Shown: positions 1 to 12,601, counted from the stretch's first letter. The stretch: DNA of 64,000 nt from Telopea speciosissima (GCF_018873765.1 NC_057925.1:22269568-22333567); one strand, 5' to 3'. The notes: generated by a model not told the origin, from the sequence alone. Program-made: numbers and translations.

Positions 1-139
1 GTTTACTGTTGGTTTTCTAAACCATCTATGGAGATTTTGTGTAACCAGTTCTTTGTGATCTGGGAGCCACGTGGGTTGATTTCAATCTCATGGATTAATG
101 AAGGTTTGTTCATGGTGGAGGTGAAAACAATGGCTGCTT

Positions 140-1552
140 GTGATTGACTTCTCTCTCTTTGCCCGTGGTGGTGCGGTAAAGCACTATTTAATCTTGTGCC
201 CCATGCCTTGGGTGATGACCTATTTGTTGCTGAAAGGGAAGCTGTTCTTATTTGGGTCCAGGTTAGCCATGTGCCTATTGAAGCCTTGTCCTTTTGTACT
301 ATCAAATAAACTGTATTCTGTGTGGGTAAGGGGTTGGACATTTACCTAATTTCTGATTTGGGTTTGGCACCCCCTGTTGCTAGAGTTAAAATTCTTATTA
401 CGTGGCATAGACCTGTATGTATCCATTCCAAATTTCGTAATAACCGTGAAGACTTGTTGCCTGTTATCCTTAAGTATGAGGCCTTCAAAATTTGTGGTAG
501 ATGTGGTAGATTGTGTTATGAAGTTATTTCCTGTCCTACACTCTCAGGAGTTTCAAGCTCGAATATTTTTTAACCCAATTTGGGACTCTTTGAGCAAGCC
601 TTAACAACTCCTTTGCGTATGAACTTCACCGGCATTCTTGTTGAAAACCAACCTGCTCGGGGTGATCCTGTAAGCCTTAACTTGGTTGTTTCTACTCGTC
701 TTCCTACTTTCTCTGAGACAGTTGTTACTAATATTTGTGTCACTTCCAACGCTTCTGGTGATTTTCATGGAGCTTTGCCTACTGCTATGGATTGGGATTT
801 ATCAGTTTCTAATGATTCGGACAGTACCGGTGTGGTATTGAATAATGGATGCTTCACTAAAATTGTTGCTCATTATTCTATGAATAGCTCTGTGATGATT
901 ACTGATGCTTTGCCTAATGATGCTAATGACTCCCCTACTGATGAGTTTATTTCATCTCTGTTTGTGGAGCCGAAGCTTGACTCTTTTTCTTTTATCTTTG
1001 ATTCTGAGGACAACCGGGCCAATATGCACTCGGGTTTGCACATGGGCAGCTTCTATGTTGATTCTGTGACTTTGCCTTTGGATGTTGATCCTTTTCTTGG
1101 GGTGGCCTCGGACCTTGTGCCCCTTGAACCTGTTTTTTGAAGATCAACATGTGATTTTTGTGGGTGAGCCATTTGGGGGTCCTTCTCTGAAGAAAAGAAA
1201 AGTATGCACCCCTTCAATCCCTCCTTCTCTTGTCTTTGAATTCTCTTCCTTTAGAATGTTTCTTGAACAGACCATTGCCTCATCCAATGATCCGGCTTCT
1301 TTCATTTCTCTGGTTAAAAATTGGGTTGGTGAAATCCATTGTGATCCCTTTTTCAGTTCCTCTGATTTTAAATCGGATGTTGGTATTTACCCTGGCTTGG
1401 ATCCTGGTACAACGGTGGAACCACGATCACTTAATCCGGTACACTTCTTTACTCATTTCCAGTCATCTTTCAATTATTATTCTGTCTTCTTTATATTACT
1501 TCTTAGTTTTTCTATCTGTATTTGGGATCTGAATCGTAGAGCACAGTATTGA
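140..1552 (+). pseudogene. LINE-A ORF1 (DUF4283/zinc-knuckle type) remnant
   Basis: ORF1 of plant L1 elements encodes a gag-like RNA-binding protein. About 238-300 reads EAVLIWVQVSHVPIEALSF, the usual 'lWVrv..lP.e.w' core of the DUF4283 region. About 466-540 reads LKYEAFKICGRCGRLCYEV, a degraded CCHC knuckle in which the histidine is not at its usual place. Downstream frames (580-1140 and 1082-1552) are Ser/Asp/Pro-rich, as in the variable ORF1 C-terminus, and include a basic KKRK patch near 1190. At least three frame changes are needed, so no protein is made. The assignment rests on motif order and on the endonuclease that follows. Confidence 0.7.
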
Positions 1553-1617
1553 TCCTTCACTCCTTGTCGTGGATATCATTTTTGTATGTGGTTTACTCTC
1601 CTTTTTGCCATAATGTT

Positions 1618-4495
1618 GATTTTGTCTTGGAATACTCGTGGATTAATAATAAGTTTACTCAAAAATGTCTTTCTTTTCATCTTAACAAATATATGACTGA
1701 TATCATCTTTCTCTATGTGACTAAGTGTATAGATCATGCTAGTCTAAGGCTTAGGCATCCTATTTCTTCCTACAAATCGGTCTGCAATATTAATAGCTCT
1801 GGCTTGAAGGGAACAAAGGGGGGTTTATGGATTCTATCTAATCCGAGCATTTTTATTTCGGATAAATATATTTCTGAATACTTCATTAGTATCAAAATTA
1901 ACAACGGTGGGAACTTTATTTTTTGGCTAGTTTGTCTTTATGCTCATCATATAGCAGCTCGTGGTCAATTCTAGATGGATTTATTGGATTATTTGAGCAC
2001 TCTGAATGATTCTTTCTGCATTTTGGGAGACTTTAATGAAGTGATTTTCAATTCTGAAAAAGCGAAAAACTCGGTCGCACTGCTTTCCAACCCACAATGG
2101 CTACCCACAAGCTAAGAGATATAATCAATGCTTTTTCTCTTGAGGATGTGAAATTCAAAGGTTCCCGTTTCACCTGGTCCAACAAACAAAAACCTCCCCG
2201 GCTTATCAAGGAATGTCTGGATCGTGTGGTGGCTTCCCCTTCTTGGTTGTCTACCTTTCACCTTGCTTCAATAGCTAAACTTTCACCTATTGGATCTGAC
2301 CATAACCCTTTACTTCTCTTAACTTCTAGTTCAAGACCAAGTTATAAGAAACTTTTTCATTTTCAGAAAGCATGGATTCACCACCCTGATTTTTCGTCCT
2401 TTTATAACTCCTCCTGGAATTCTGATCCACAGGATTCCATTGCTTCTAAACTCTCTTCACTGTCTAATTCCTTAAAGTTTTGGAACAAGAACACATTTGG
2501 CCATGTTAATAATCTTAAAAATCACCTGATCAATAATTTCCTTTCTTGTTCTGATGGTTCTATGCCTGATTTTGATTTGATGAACAAGATTCATAGACAA
2601 TTGAATTGGATCTTTGATGAGGAGGAGGCTTTTTGGCTTCAAAAATCAAGGCACCTTTACATCAAAGATGGCAACAGAAATACCAAGTTTTACCACTCTG
2701 TGGCGAAGTCAAATCTACGGAAGAGAAGAATTGATTTCATTTGGGATGGAGAGGGACATAAGATTGAAGACCCCAAAATAATGGCCCATGTTTTTGCATC
2801 TCATCTTAAGGATGTATTTACCAGTTCTAATCCTTTGGGTACTAATTTAATCGAATGCCTTTTTCCCCAGGTCTGGTCTCTTGAGGATGCTTCTTTTCTT
2901 TGCTCTCCCCCATCTTTGGATGAAATCAAAAAAGTTGTTTTCTCTTTTGGCCCTTTGAAAGCTCCTGGTTTTGATGGGTTTCAAGCTTCTTTTTTTCAAA
3001 AGTTTTTGGAGTCTGATCCATCCTAACTTGCTGGCCCTTGTTTTAAATTTCTTTGAAGATAGACTTATTCCCCTGGGGGTTAACCACACTCTTATCTATT
3101 TAATTCCCAAGACTGAGACTGCCTCTAAAGTTGGAGATTTTAGACCCATTAGTCTTTGCAATGTGACTTACAAAATTTTATCAAAGTTGCTTGCTAACAG
3201 ACTAAAAGATTTTTTAAGCTACTTCATATCTGCCTTTCAGGCTGCTTCCATTCCTGGTAGGCAAATTACTGATAACATTATTGTTGCACAGGAAATCTTT
3301 CATTTTCTTGATCATACTAAAGGTAAGATGGAGTATGTGGCTATTAAAATTGACATGTCAAAAGCTTATGATAGAATTGAATGGAATCTGATCACTTCCC
3401 TCTTTTGATTCTTAGGATTTGGGGAGAAATGAGGTAATTTCATTAACTCTCTAATCTCCTCTGCTTCCTTCTCTATCAAATTGGATGGAAGTCCCTTTGA
3501 TCTGTCTCATGCCTCGAGGGTATCCGGCAGGGATGTCCCCTCAGCCCATACCTATTTATTGTGGCTATGGAAGTTCTTTCCAAATTATTTTCTGCTTATC
3601 GTAATTTGAACCTTTTCCAGGGAATAAAAATTTTGAGGTCAGCACCTAAAATCTCACATCTTTTATTTGCTTGCAATATGTTTATTTTCTGTCGAGCCAC
3701 TCAGGATGATCTGCTAACCATTAAAGCAATCTTGGATCTCTTTTCTGATCTATTTGGACAAGAAATCAATCTCTCCAAGAGTGGAACTAACCTTTTCCAT
3801 TGCAGGTCTAAAGTGAAGGAATTGAGTCGAGTTGTTTTAAGAATGGAAACAAAGCTTTCCTCATGGAAGTCCAATTTTTTATGTTATGCAAGGCGTAATG
3901 TTTTAATTCAATCTGTGCTAGCTTCTACTCCTACATATTTGATGAATTGTTTCTTGTTTCACCTTAAATTTTGTCGGAATATTAATTCTATTTGTCTAAA
4001 TTTTTGGTTGGGAAATTCGGGGAAAAAGAAGAAAAAATCCTCTCTCATTTCCTGGGATAAATGTGTATCCCTAAAGCCAAAGGGGGATTGGGGTTTCGTG
4101 AGGCTGAACACCACAATAAAGCCTTACTAATGAAATTAGGTTAGAGACTTATCATTGATTGTTCTTCTTTTTGGTCTCATGTTCTAAAAGCTAGATACTT
4201 TCCTAAACTCTCTTTCTTTGATCCCAAAACTCATGCGAGGAAGGGTTCCTGGACTTGGAATAGTATCTCTCACATCATACCATCCCTAGAGACAATCATG
4301 GTCAGTAAGATAGGTAATGGCAAATCTATTTTTTTTTGGACTGACCATTGGATCCCTTCTCAACCTAGTAGTTTGATAACCTATCCGCTGAATTCTCTTA
4401 GTCTTTCTGATCGAATTAGGAAGGTTGATTATTTTACCATGGGATCTAGATGGAATTCTGATTTACTAAACGATTCACTACCTTTGCACATTTCA
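1618..4495 (+). pseudogene. LINE-A ORF2 (endonuclease-reverse transcriptase), broken
   Basis: ORF2 starts near 1618 with the EN motif 'ILSWNTRG'. ILGDFNEV follows at about 2020, then RFTWSN (about 2165) and an intact SDH catalytic triad motif at 2295-2303. The RT then reads APGFDGFQASFFQ (2960-3000), GDFRPISLCNVTYKILSKLLANRL (about 3130-3210, shown here only as the usual RT block), IDMSKAYDRIEW and, in another frame, GIRQGCPLSPYLF near 3520. The catalytic FADD box is replaced by FACN (3666-3677), so both metal-binding aspartates are lost. Stops and frameshifts occur near 1975, 3027, 3409 and 4131. The tail (4298-4495, 'GKSIFFWTDHW') is cut by the LTR element. Confidence 0.88.
4491..4495. repeat. 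5-bp target site duplication of the LARD, left copy
   Basis: TTTCA immediately precedes the element end TGTCACGCC; the same five bases follow its other end at 15548-15552. Confidence 0.85.
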
Positions 4496-5852
4496 TGTCA
4501 CGCCCCCATCCCAACAAGGGATAAAATACATTATAAGGGGTGACTAGGACAACGCTTGTCATCCTACTAAGCTGCCAGGATCACTGACACAGTGTCCCAA
4601 CACACAGTCATAACTAATATTAAAATAATATAATATCAGAGTGCGGAAAGAAAAATATTACATTCCAAATAAAATCAATAGTTTTACGGAAGCGTATAAA
4701 ATCAATAGTTACAAGATGATCAAAGCCTAGATGATAAATACTGTAGTTAATCCATTTTTCATTACCATCTAATAATAATTAACAAGGTATAACAAGTAAA
4801 TGTTTTTACATGGGCCTACGCTCTAAAATAAACAAAAGGGGAACAAGTCCCAAGAATTCTCACGGCCCGTGGCGCAATAAATCACAAGGACACCCGTTGC
4901 CATGTTCCTCTAACACGACTTAGCTCCTCCGCACTGCATCATAATCTAAAAATTGTGTACACGAGGGGTTAGCTCTCCACCGAGCAGTGAGGGGATGGGG
5001 ATGCACAAACACACAATTCACATAGTCAATGATGCATGCATATGTTAAGTAAATTTTTCACCTAACATCACAACTAAGTCGAGGTATATGCTCGTGACAA
5101 CTCGGAGACACGTGGGTCACTTAACTTATCGCCACAATGAAACCTCAATTGTCACCTGGACCTACGCCGATCGAAGCCTCCAAGACCACTCGCAGCAGAC
5201 CCCGATAACCAATACTACCATGGTGGCCTCTCCCACCTCCACGAATCCGGTGTCGATTACCCAACACCTAAACCCCTGTTGGTAAGGGTCGTAGCATAAG
5301 GGTGTAAAATCCTAGCCACGACTACATGCAAGTCCTATCGTCCGAGAGGTAATCCGGGCGCATCAACTTTTCATCGGTTTAGTGCCGGTTACACAAGACG
5401 GCACGGCGCATCTGATTCAACATGACATTCAACATAATTTCTTCATAAATATATATATTATCCGGGGTTTGCACCGCACCCACCGCACCGAGACCCATCA
5501 AAGTAAAGCATCTCCAATTAACATCATAACATTCATATATAAAAGTATGCAATATGCGCAAGCATGCTTAATAATTTATAATGATGACATAATATACAAT
5601 GCAATAATAATATCAAGCCCAAACAACCAAACCCACTCACAATATGTGTTATGCCCCGATGTTATGAGTTGTCGCCGCAATCAAGTAACACGTCACAAGA
5701 TGAAAACTTTAAACCTAAATAAAGAGTGCAAACAGGATTAATTAAGTAAAGGGACGGATCCCCAAAAGGTCTCCCATTAATCATTTAAGTATAAGGTTTC
5801 AGAAGTGAAGTGGTTGCAGGTGTGGTTTCATGCCCAAATTCTGCAACTACAT

Positions 5853-6165
5853 GTAAATCCTAGGAAACCGGGGCCCAGGGACAGTTTTAGTCAAGGTCGG
5901 ATGCGGATGTGGTTTTGAAAATTGAATCGAGTGTAAATCCTAGGAAACCAGGGGCCCGGGACAGTTTTAGTCAAGGTCGGATGCGGATGTGGTTTTAAAA
6001 CCAATCGAGTGTAAATCCGAGCTTCACAGGGGCCTTTTCAGGGAGGTAATTTCGGGGTGGTTTCTTGCGGTGCGAAACCACATGTAAATCCTAGCTAACC
6101 AGGGGCTTAGGATAGTTTTAGTCAAGATCGGATGCAGATGTGGTTTTGAAAACGAATCCGAGTGT
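5853..6165. repeat. About 80-bp tandem repeat inside the left LTR
   Basis: Units begin GTAAATCCTAGGAAACC and run through GGTCGGATGCGGATGTGG. They start at 5853, 5933 and, after a spacer, 6084, with slight divergence. The same array is in the right LTR at about 13975-14288. Confidence 0.85.
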
Positions 6166-6639
6166 AAAACCACATACCTGCAGAACCGAAAATTGAAGGG
6201 TTTCTCACTAGGGATTCATTTTCCAAGGGGTTTAAAGGTAGGGAGGCTTCAAGAAAGCTTCCTCCTAGGTCCATTAGGGTTCTAAGACCTCATTAGGTCC
6301 ATGTAATCCCATGGATTTAAGAGAAAACAAAGAGAACCTAAATTAGGACATAATATGGTAGAAACCTTAAATTTCTTAAATGGAAAGAGATTACTTAGGC
6401 TTAGGGCTTGTAATGGAGTGAAATAACTCCACCATAGTCTAGGTTTAGAGGTTTCATCGATTCCTTAGGTTCCAAGAGAACCCTAGGTCGAATTTCTCCC
6501 ATTTCCCAAACCCCAAAACCCAAAATAGAAGAAAAGAGATGGGATTGAATGGCTTACCCACCCCAAGGTAGAAGGCTCCATGTTGAGGCTCCAAGAAGTG
6601 ATCTTCAAACCTCCAACCAAGATTCTCCACCCTTCTTCC

Positions 6640-6781
6640 TCCTTTTCTCCTTCCTTCTTTCTTCTTTCCTTCTTTCTTCTTTCTTCTTTCTCCTTTCTCC
6701 TTTCTCTCCTCTTTCTCTCCTCCACGATTTAGGTTAGATGGGAGAAGAAATGAAAATGAATGCTTCTCCCCCCCCCCCCCT
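6640..6781. repeat. Pyrimidine tract and C homopolymer in the left LTR
   Basis: A TTC/TCC-rich run occupies 6640-6722 and a run of about 13 C ends near 6780. The right LTR has the same tract at about 14760-14903, with a slightly longer C run. On the element's own strand this is a purine-rich tract just downstream of its TATA box. Confidence 0.85.
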
Positions 6782-6786
6782 TTGTC

Positions 6787-6796
6787 TTATTTATAG
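6787..6796 (-). promoter_or_regulatory. TATA box of the left LTR
   Basis: The minus strand reads CTATAAATAA. The same sequence stands at the same place in the right LTR (14910-14919), which is the promoter-bearing 5' LTR. Confidence 0.55.
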
Positions 6797-6797
6797 A

Positions 6798-7030
6798 AAA
6801 TGGGCTTGGGTCCTTTAAGTTAAATGGGTCAAGTAGTTAAATGGGTGGATCCAAGATAAATGGGTCATTAGGCCAAATGGGTAGTTTAAGTTAAATGGGT
6901 CAAGAGGGCTTAATGGGTTGACCCATGGTCTTATTTAGGGTACAGGAATGGGTTAACCCATCTTTGGGTCAAATAGAGTCAAATGGGCCCTCAAGTTGAA
7001 TGGGCCTCTTAACTAAATGGGTCTGCCCAT
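6798..7030. repeat. Interspersed AAATGGGT motif array in the LTR U3 region
   Basis: AAATGGGT or close variants (AATGGGTC, AAATGGGC) recur about a dozen times at irregular spacing; the matching array in the right LTR is at about 14920-15155. It lies between the TATA box and the outer LTR end, where enhancer repeats of LTR elements usually are. Confidence 0.7.
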
Positions 7031-7427
7031 AGGTTTCAAATAGAAAAGAACCCACTTGGGGATGGGTCCATCCACCATGGGATTATAAGCCCATCACACG
7101 CTCCCTTAAATAAAGGGGGACCCACAAATAGAATATTCCCAACTCAACTAAAATAGCCCGGGCTGTCCAAATCTTGACCCGTACTTCGAGGGCATCAAGA
7201 GAAAGGGTAAATAAATAACCTTAAGGGCTAGAACTTACTATTTCCTTGTCATGGTTTGTCCCCCGTGACCCCGAATAGTTTCCTCCACAGGTAAACCCGC
7301 ACTGTGGTCAATAATTTTGTAGTGGGTTTGACCACCGGTGAGAACACTCACCGGCATACGTGGCGTTGATAACCACACGTCACGGGAAGAAATAATAATT
7401 AATTATGATCCGGAGTGCGGTATAACA

Positions 7428-7440
7428 TCCTCCCCACCTT
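7428..7440 (-). other. Polypurine tract of the LARD
   Basis: The minus strand reads AAGGTGGGGAGGA directly before the LTR start TGTTATACC. This is the position and composition of the plus-strand primer site of gypsy-type elements. Confidence 0.75.
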
Positions 7441-10400
7441 ACAAGAAATTTCGTCCCGAAATTTGAGGCAGTGGGGTCTCAGTGAGAAGGGTTGTTGGAT
7501 AACAACATCCCAAGTCACCCACATCTTGAACTAAGTCAAAGGTCGGGTCAAGATGAGGCAGTGCCTACGTGGCACAGCAAGTCAGGTTCCACAATTCTCT
7601 TTTCCTTACAGGGTCGCATTACCACAGGGGTGTGGTTCACAATAACCCTAGAAAAACAGGGTTTCAACTACTAAGTTAAGTCTCAAGGAACAGAGTTCCC
7701 TAAATCTTCCAGATCAGGTGATACCATTCTAGCCTTCACTACTCTGGTCAGTCTTGGGTTACAGGATTTAACCTGTCCATGTCCCAACATAGGGTTCACA
7801 TTCTAAAGGCTTTCACATCTGGTTGTCTCATTACCTAACCCAACTTTAGAATGATTTGGAATATTGATGGAATCTCCTATTGTTCACTCCCAGTACGGAG
7901 GGGACGCATTTGGTGATCCATTACCCCATTCATATCTGTCGTTGGAGAAGGTCTTGTTACATCCTTCAGTTTCAACTTTCACAACCTTTAACCTACTACA
8001 CAGTTATCCCACAGGGAAGAGTCCACATCAGTCCTCTTTCGAGAACCAATAACCATTACTAGCTTTTGTCCAAGTCAACTCTTCAAGCAGTCTCCATAAT
8101 TTAACCTATCCGGTCATTAAATTCATTCTTCATTACCCTAAGGTTTGGTCAACCAAGATCAGGGCTCCAGCTAGTTTCACAGTAAGGTCGAGGTAAGTCA
8201 TACTTGTAGTACCAGAGAATCACTCTAGTCACACAAGTCCAAGGTTCTAAGGTATATCTATATATATTTATCACACCAATATGTAGGCATAGATTCAATA
8301 ATTACATTCAAATCCCTATGGACATATCTGTCATCTAGGTCAATCCACCAGAACTAGAAGTTCTCAGGTACGGTTCACTAAGTCTCTTTTTTTTTTTTTT
8401 TTTTTTTTGGAAAGTCAAATCACGGTGTAGGACTTTCTCTATGAGTCTAAACAAGGTTTGGATGGACCAAGTAAAGTTCAAATAGAGTCGTCACTAGCTT
8501 GAGGTGTTATGAATGACTTCCAAATACACGTGACCTTCATGGCTTACTCAAATAAACCAGTCTATTACTTTCCTTTCCTAGTACCTATCCATAGGTTTAG
8601 ATTCTACGCACCGCATTAAGGGTCTCTACCCGTATAGGTTTAGGTTTCTCTATCCATAAGGTTCGGGTCTTTAAATTCATAGGATCGAAGGTCTTCATCC
8701 TCAAAGGTAACTCTTCTCCTCTTATGTAAGAGAGGAGTCACAACGGTTACCGATGCTGCTAGTTCTTATTAGCTGGCGCCGATCGGTACAAGTCCTAACC
8801 TCTTTCAATTCAAGGTATTGACTAGACTTAGGTGGTTCCCACAAATGGGTCACACAACGGGGTGTTCGATCTAGGGTATAGGCACATAATCATCACATAT
8901 AAGTGTAGTCAAAGGTCTCCAAAACAAGCTAAAAATCCTAAAAGAAATCAGGTGGACTCACGAGCGGTGTCAGTACTCTGGGTCTGTTCGTGGCTCCTCC
9001 GCGAAAATAGGGAGAGCAAACTAACGGGCGGATGTGGAATGCGAATCCGTTCGTTTGTCCGATCTCAAAAGTCTCAATGGTCGAGAGGGTTTAAGTCAAG
9101 CGGATTTACGGGACGGATGCATGAGTGTGGATCCGTTCGTTGATCCGCCTGATTTATAATGATAATTTCAAGTTTTATGCGGAGCGGATTCACGATAAGT
9201 GGATTCGCTCGTTCGTTCATTTGCAGAAATTTAACATAACAGAGCCGCGAGTTTTAAAACTCACTTTTGGCTCCAAAGAAAGGAACATAACCGCAGGGAG
9301 AAAATGCTCTTCAGGGACTTCCGTTCAAGCTTCCCTCGGGTGATTTTCTTGTAATCTTAAGCCTCAAGGTTTAACTCTCACTTGTTCAAGATATGGCTTT
9401 CTTCCCATTTCTACTTTCTCTTTTCTTAGATTTGGGATGAATCATCTCAAGTTGTGATCATGTCTTGATTTTGCTTGTAATCCCATAGCCACGTACACCA
9501 AATCCATACCAAACCGATTGGAACTAGGGTTTTTGGGTGTAAATCAAGTCCTATTAGATCGATGGCACTATGTTGTTGGATCCTTGTTTGATTATTGCAT
9601 CTTTTATAAATTTACAAGTCTTTGGAAATATTTTAGGGATTATTGCTATGTTCGTCATATCTAGTTGAATTTTACTTGGATTATGTCCAAGTTTTAGTTA
9701 TAGTAAAATCCTCAATTCACAATATTTTGGGAAAACTCTCTAAGTTCAAATCTAATTCTTTTACATGCCATAAAATCTCATAGAAAACTATCACATTGTC
9801 TTATCTTCAAGCATATTCTCTTGTATACATGATCGTTAATAAAAATCCTTAGAATCTTTCCTCTTTTCCTCAAATAAATAATTCTTGTCTCTTGTTGAGG
9901 TATTTTCATCCAGCAACTTGCTTGGTTGGCATTGGTTGGAATGTAAAGTAGCCAAAAGTACATGTTGTTCACATTGATCTCATTATTCACATCCACACAT
10001 TAGGAATGTCACATGGATTTTACATGTGCATTGATCTTATTCATTTCTCTTCACTCCAAACATCTTCCTATGGTTATCATGTCTCATTTCCCTTACATGC
10101 TCTTGTCACAATACAATTTTCACATCTTGTAGGCATTTCACTTCTATACTTTTATTTGTCAAGCAAAAAGCTTCAATTACTAGGGTAAGATATGCCACAA
10201 GAGGGGCGAGGGAAACATCAAATAGAGGTAATAAAAGCCTAACATAGGTTGGTTCATCAAGACAGGGCAAGAAAACCCTTTATGGCTTGGGCGGTTTTAG
10301 GTGTGGTTTCAGTAAGTTGCAACCACAGGTAAATCCGAGCTTTCACAGAACCAATTTTATTATTAGAAATTCATGGATTCTCAGTCGGTTTCACAAAATT

Positions 10401-10545
10401 GAATCCACGGATGAAACCGCATGGCCCAAAAATTAAAATTTTAAAACCCACGACTTAGAGGTTTATTTCCCTCCTTCAAAACACAATTCTAATACATTTG
10501 AAGAACCAAAAGCCGCAATCGTTCTTGCTCTCACTTCCCTCCTCG
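7441..10545. other. LARD internal region, left part, no coding sequence seen
   Basis: No retroviral-type domain is readable in six frames. Visible features are a run of about 22 T at 8387-8408, GC-richer patches with repeated GGATCCGTTCG-like words at about 8940-9220, and AT-rich sequence from 9350 on. A patch near 10290-10440 repeats words (GTAAATCCGAGCTTTCACAG, GGTTTCA) also found in the LTR 80-bp repeats. Confidence 0.6.
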
Positions 10546-11704
10546 ATGGATTTTAGTGCTCCAAATTACTCCTCAACAACATCCAATCGCATTCAGGTAA
10601 GATCTTTCTCTCTCCCATCGAGTTCTCTCAAGGAGAAACCCCAAAACACAATTTAGGCTTTGGAAACTTGGGGGTTTTGCTTTCTTTTGCTCAGTAGACT
10701 GTTCACAATCTAATCTTAACCATTTTCTCACCATAAGCAACCTATACAAGGGCTTGCATACGATCTTGGCATCTAACTCAAGGATTTAGGTTGGATTTTG
10801 GAAAAACCAAAACCTACTCGAATTTTCCTCTTCTCTTTTGCCATGTATGAATCGGTCTTACTAGATAGGGCTTAGTTTACATCCTTTGAGTGGTCACAAG
10901 CCAACTTTACTTGTTTCTCAAGATTCAAACTTCCAATCACAAAATCTAAAAATTTTCTTTAAAGTTTATAGCATGTTTCAAGATCAAATAAGTCCATATT
11001 TTGCTTGAACTCACTGTTTTGCATAAAGCATTACTTTCTAGGCATATTATGACCATGAATCTTCATTATTTATCATGTCATTCACATAATGGTCATGCCT
11101 TTTCTTTTTTCCCTAACTTCTTAGATCATAATTGGATCAAATCAAAATTTTCTAGCCTAAGAATCCTGCTGAAATTTAATTTGCTTTGGAAGGAAAATCA
11201 AGGACTAGGTTTTGAACTTCACAACCTTACATTGATCATCTACTTAGGCCTTAGCATTCAAGGTACAAATTTGCTATCAATCTTGGCTTTTAGCCGCAGT
11301 TAAAACAATCAATGGCTCCAAGAACACAGCGTGCATGTGTTGAACAAGTTGCACCAAGCTGTCCTAGATCCACTATGGTTTCAAAAGATAGAGGACCCGA
11401 GCTTTACCGGACTACTTCCGCTTTAAAAAATATAGTGGAAGGGCGGGATGTAGTGTTGGATGATCTCAAAGCTTCCATGGTGGGGGAGATTCGAGGCATT
11501 GGGGTGGACCAACATTCTCAACCTTCCGAACCATACTACCTACAACTCATTTACCATTCTATACAAATCGGACACCGAGAACCAGGCATACAGAATTATC
11601 AGGTTGTTTCATGTGTCAAGGGGGTTCCTATAGCCTTCATTGCGGCACGTTGGCGGCGTTATCAACGTGTCCATTGGAGGAGCAAGGACCTATTGTTCAC
11701 TTAG
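10546..11704 (+). CDS. Candidate spliced antisense ORF inside the LARD
   Basis: Exon 1 would be 10546-10596: ATG plus 16 codons, ending CAG|GTAAGA. Exon 2 would be 11300-11704, after the acceptor TTAGCCGCAG. Joining them keeps one frame through LKQSMAPRTQRACVEQ to a stop at 11704, about 151 residues. Exon 2 ends with VVSCVKGVPIAFIAA, which resembles the 'yVRGv.v.F' core found in many plant transposon-encoded proteins of unknown role. The gene runs against the host element, like the extra antisense ORFs reported in some plant gypsy elements. The frame continues in pieces to about 12008, so it may be truncated. There is no proof of expression. The exon-intron model is inference from the splice signals and the kept frame. 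Confidence 0.4.
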
Positions 11705-12601
11705 AAGGAATCCCTATACCTTAATCAAGTGGGAGGTATTGACATTCGATGGCCATCGGCGGCTGAACTGCGAGTGGTGGATGGCTTCGATGAGGTCACG
11801 AAGCAACTCTCCAATCGGACTTGGCGCCAGAGGGTATCGAGAGAGGGTAGATGACATCGACAGCTTTCTTGGTCGCGATGGTGGCGGTGGTGCAATGTCT
11901 AGCTCAGCTTTCTCTCAACAATTAAAGTTATCCCGGATCAGTTCTTATAGTTCTTGTCTTAGGATGAACAACTGGGAACTTTTAGAAATGGTAGACTTGT
12001 ATATTTAATCCGAGATGAACGAATCAAATGTTTTGAGTTGGAACAGATGAGATCTTGCATTTCGAGTTGAGAAAGACACGATTATGCCAAGGCGAGAATC
12101 GGAACAATCATGGTGTTTAGATAAGTATCTTTTGATTGAGCAGGATAGAATCATATGTCTTTGTTGGAATAGATGAAATCATGAATGTTGAAATGGGAAG
12201 AATATGATTGCCTCCCAAGAAGATTTGGAATAATTGAATATTTGTAATTAATCTTATATGTATCTCTATGTATTTGCTTAATTCTCTCTTATTTAAATCA
12301 TTGTTGATAATTGTGCTTGGTTATGATTGATTCATTATTGTTTATGAATTATAACATATAGTTACCCATTTATGACCTACTTAAGGCTCAACCAAGCAAT
12401 TATATAGTTGTAGCTTTACAGCCTATGGTTCAAGTCCTAAGTTCCATGTTACCTATTATCTTCTAAGTTCTTGTTTCACCACAATCAGTCTTCTCCTATG
12501 TCTGCACACCATCATTTATGTTCTTGAAGATTTTTAGTTTAGAACCTAATTGTGGAGAGTAAATCAAGAGTCCGCGAGATCGTGGTCGGTGCAGCATCAT
12601 T
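11705..12601. other. LARD internal region, right part
   Basis: AT-rich sequence without domains. A second frame (11640-12008) overlaps the antisense ORF and could be its frameshifted continuation. The stretch ends at the primer binding site. Confidence 0.5.

Larger units (their letters stand above)
1..4495 (+). mobile_element. LINE-A (L1-type non-LTR retrotransposon), left part
   Basis: This is the left part of a degraded plant L1-type LINE whose 5' end lies outside the window. It reads as an ORF1 nucleic-acid-binding region, an AP-type endonuclease, a reverse transcriptase and the start of the RT C-terminal region. Reading is broken by several stops and frameshifts. It is interrupted at 4495 by the LTR element 4496-15547 and resumes at 15548 with a zf-RVT-like and an RNase H-like region. 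The 5-bp sequence TTTCA stands on both sides of the inserted element, so the two LINE parts were one unit before that insertion. Confidence 0.9.
4496..7427 (-). repeat. LARD LTR, left copy (3' LTR of the element)
   Basis: On the + strand it runs from TGTCACGCCCCC to GTGCGGTATAACA. It matches 12612-15547 over its whole length. Differences are mostly one- to three-base indels in the first half, and the stretch around 6180-7200 is almost identical. It contains a three-fold 80-bp repeat, a pyrimidine tract, a C homopolymer, a minus-strand TATA box and many AAATGGGT motifs. Confidence 0.92.

Noticed and set aside
5382..5741. 119-codon + strand ORF conserved at 13505-13864
   Set aside because: Conservation is explained by the two LTRs being recent copies of one sequence; the frame has no recognisable family and runs antisense to the element.
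6483..6725. Lys/Glu/Arg-rich ORF on the minus strand, repeated at 14604-14846
   Set aside because: It is the translation of the purine-rich LTR tract. It is identical in both places because both are LTR copies, and it has no domain.
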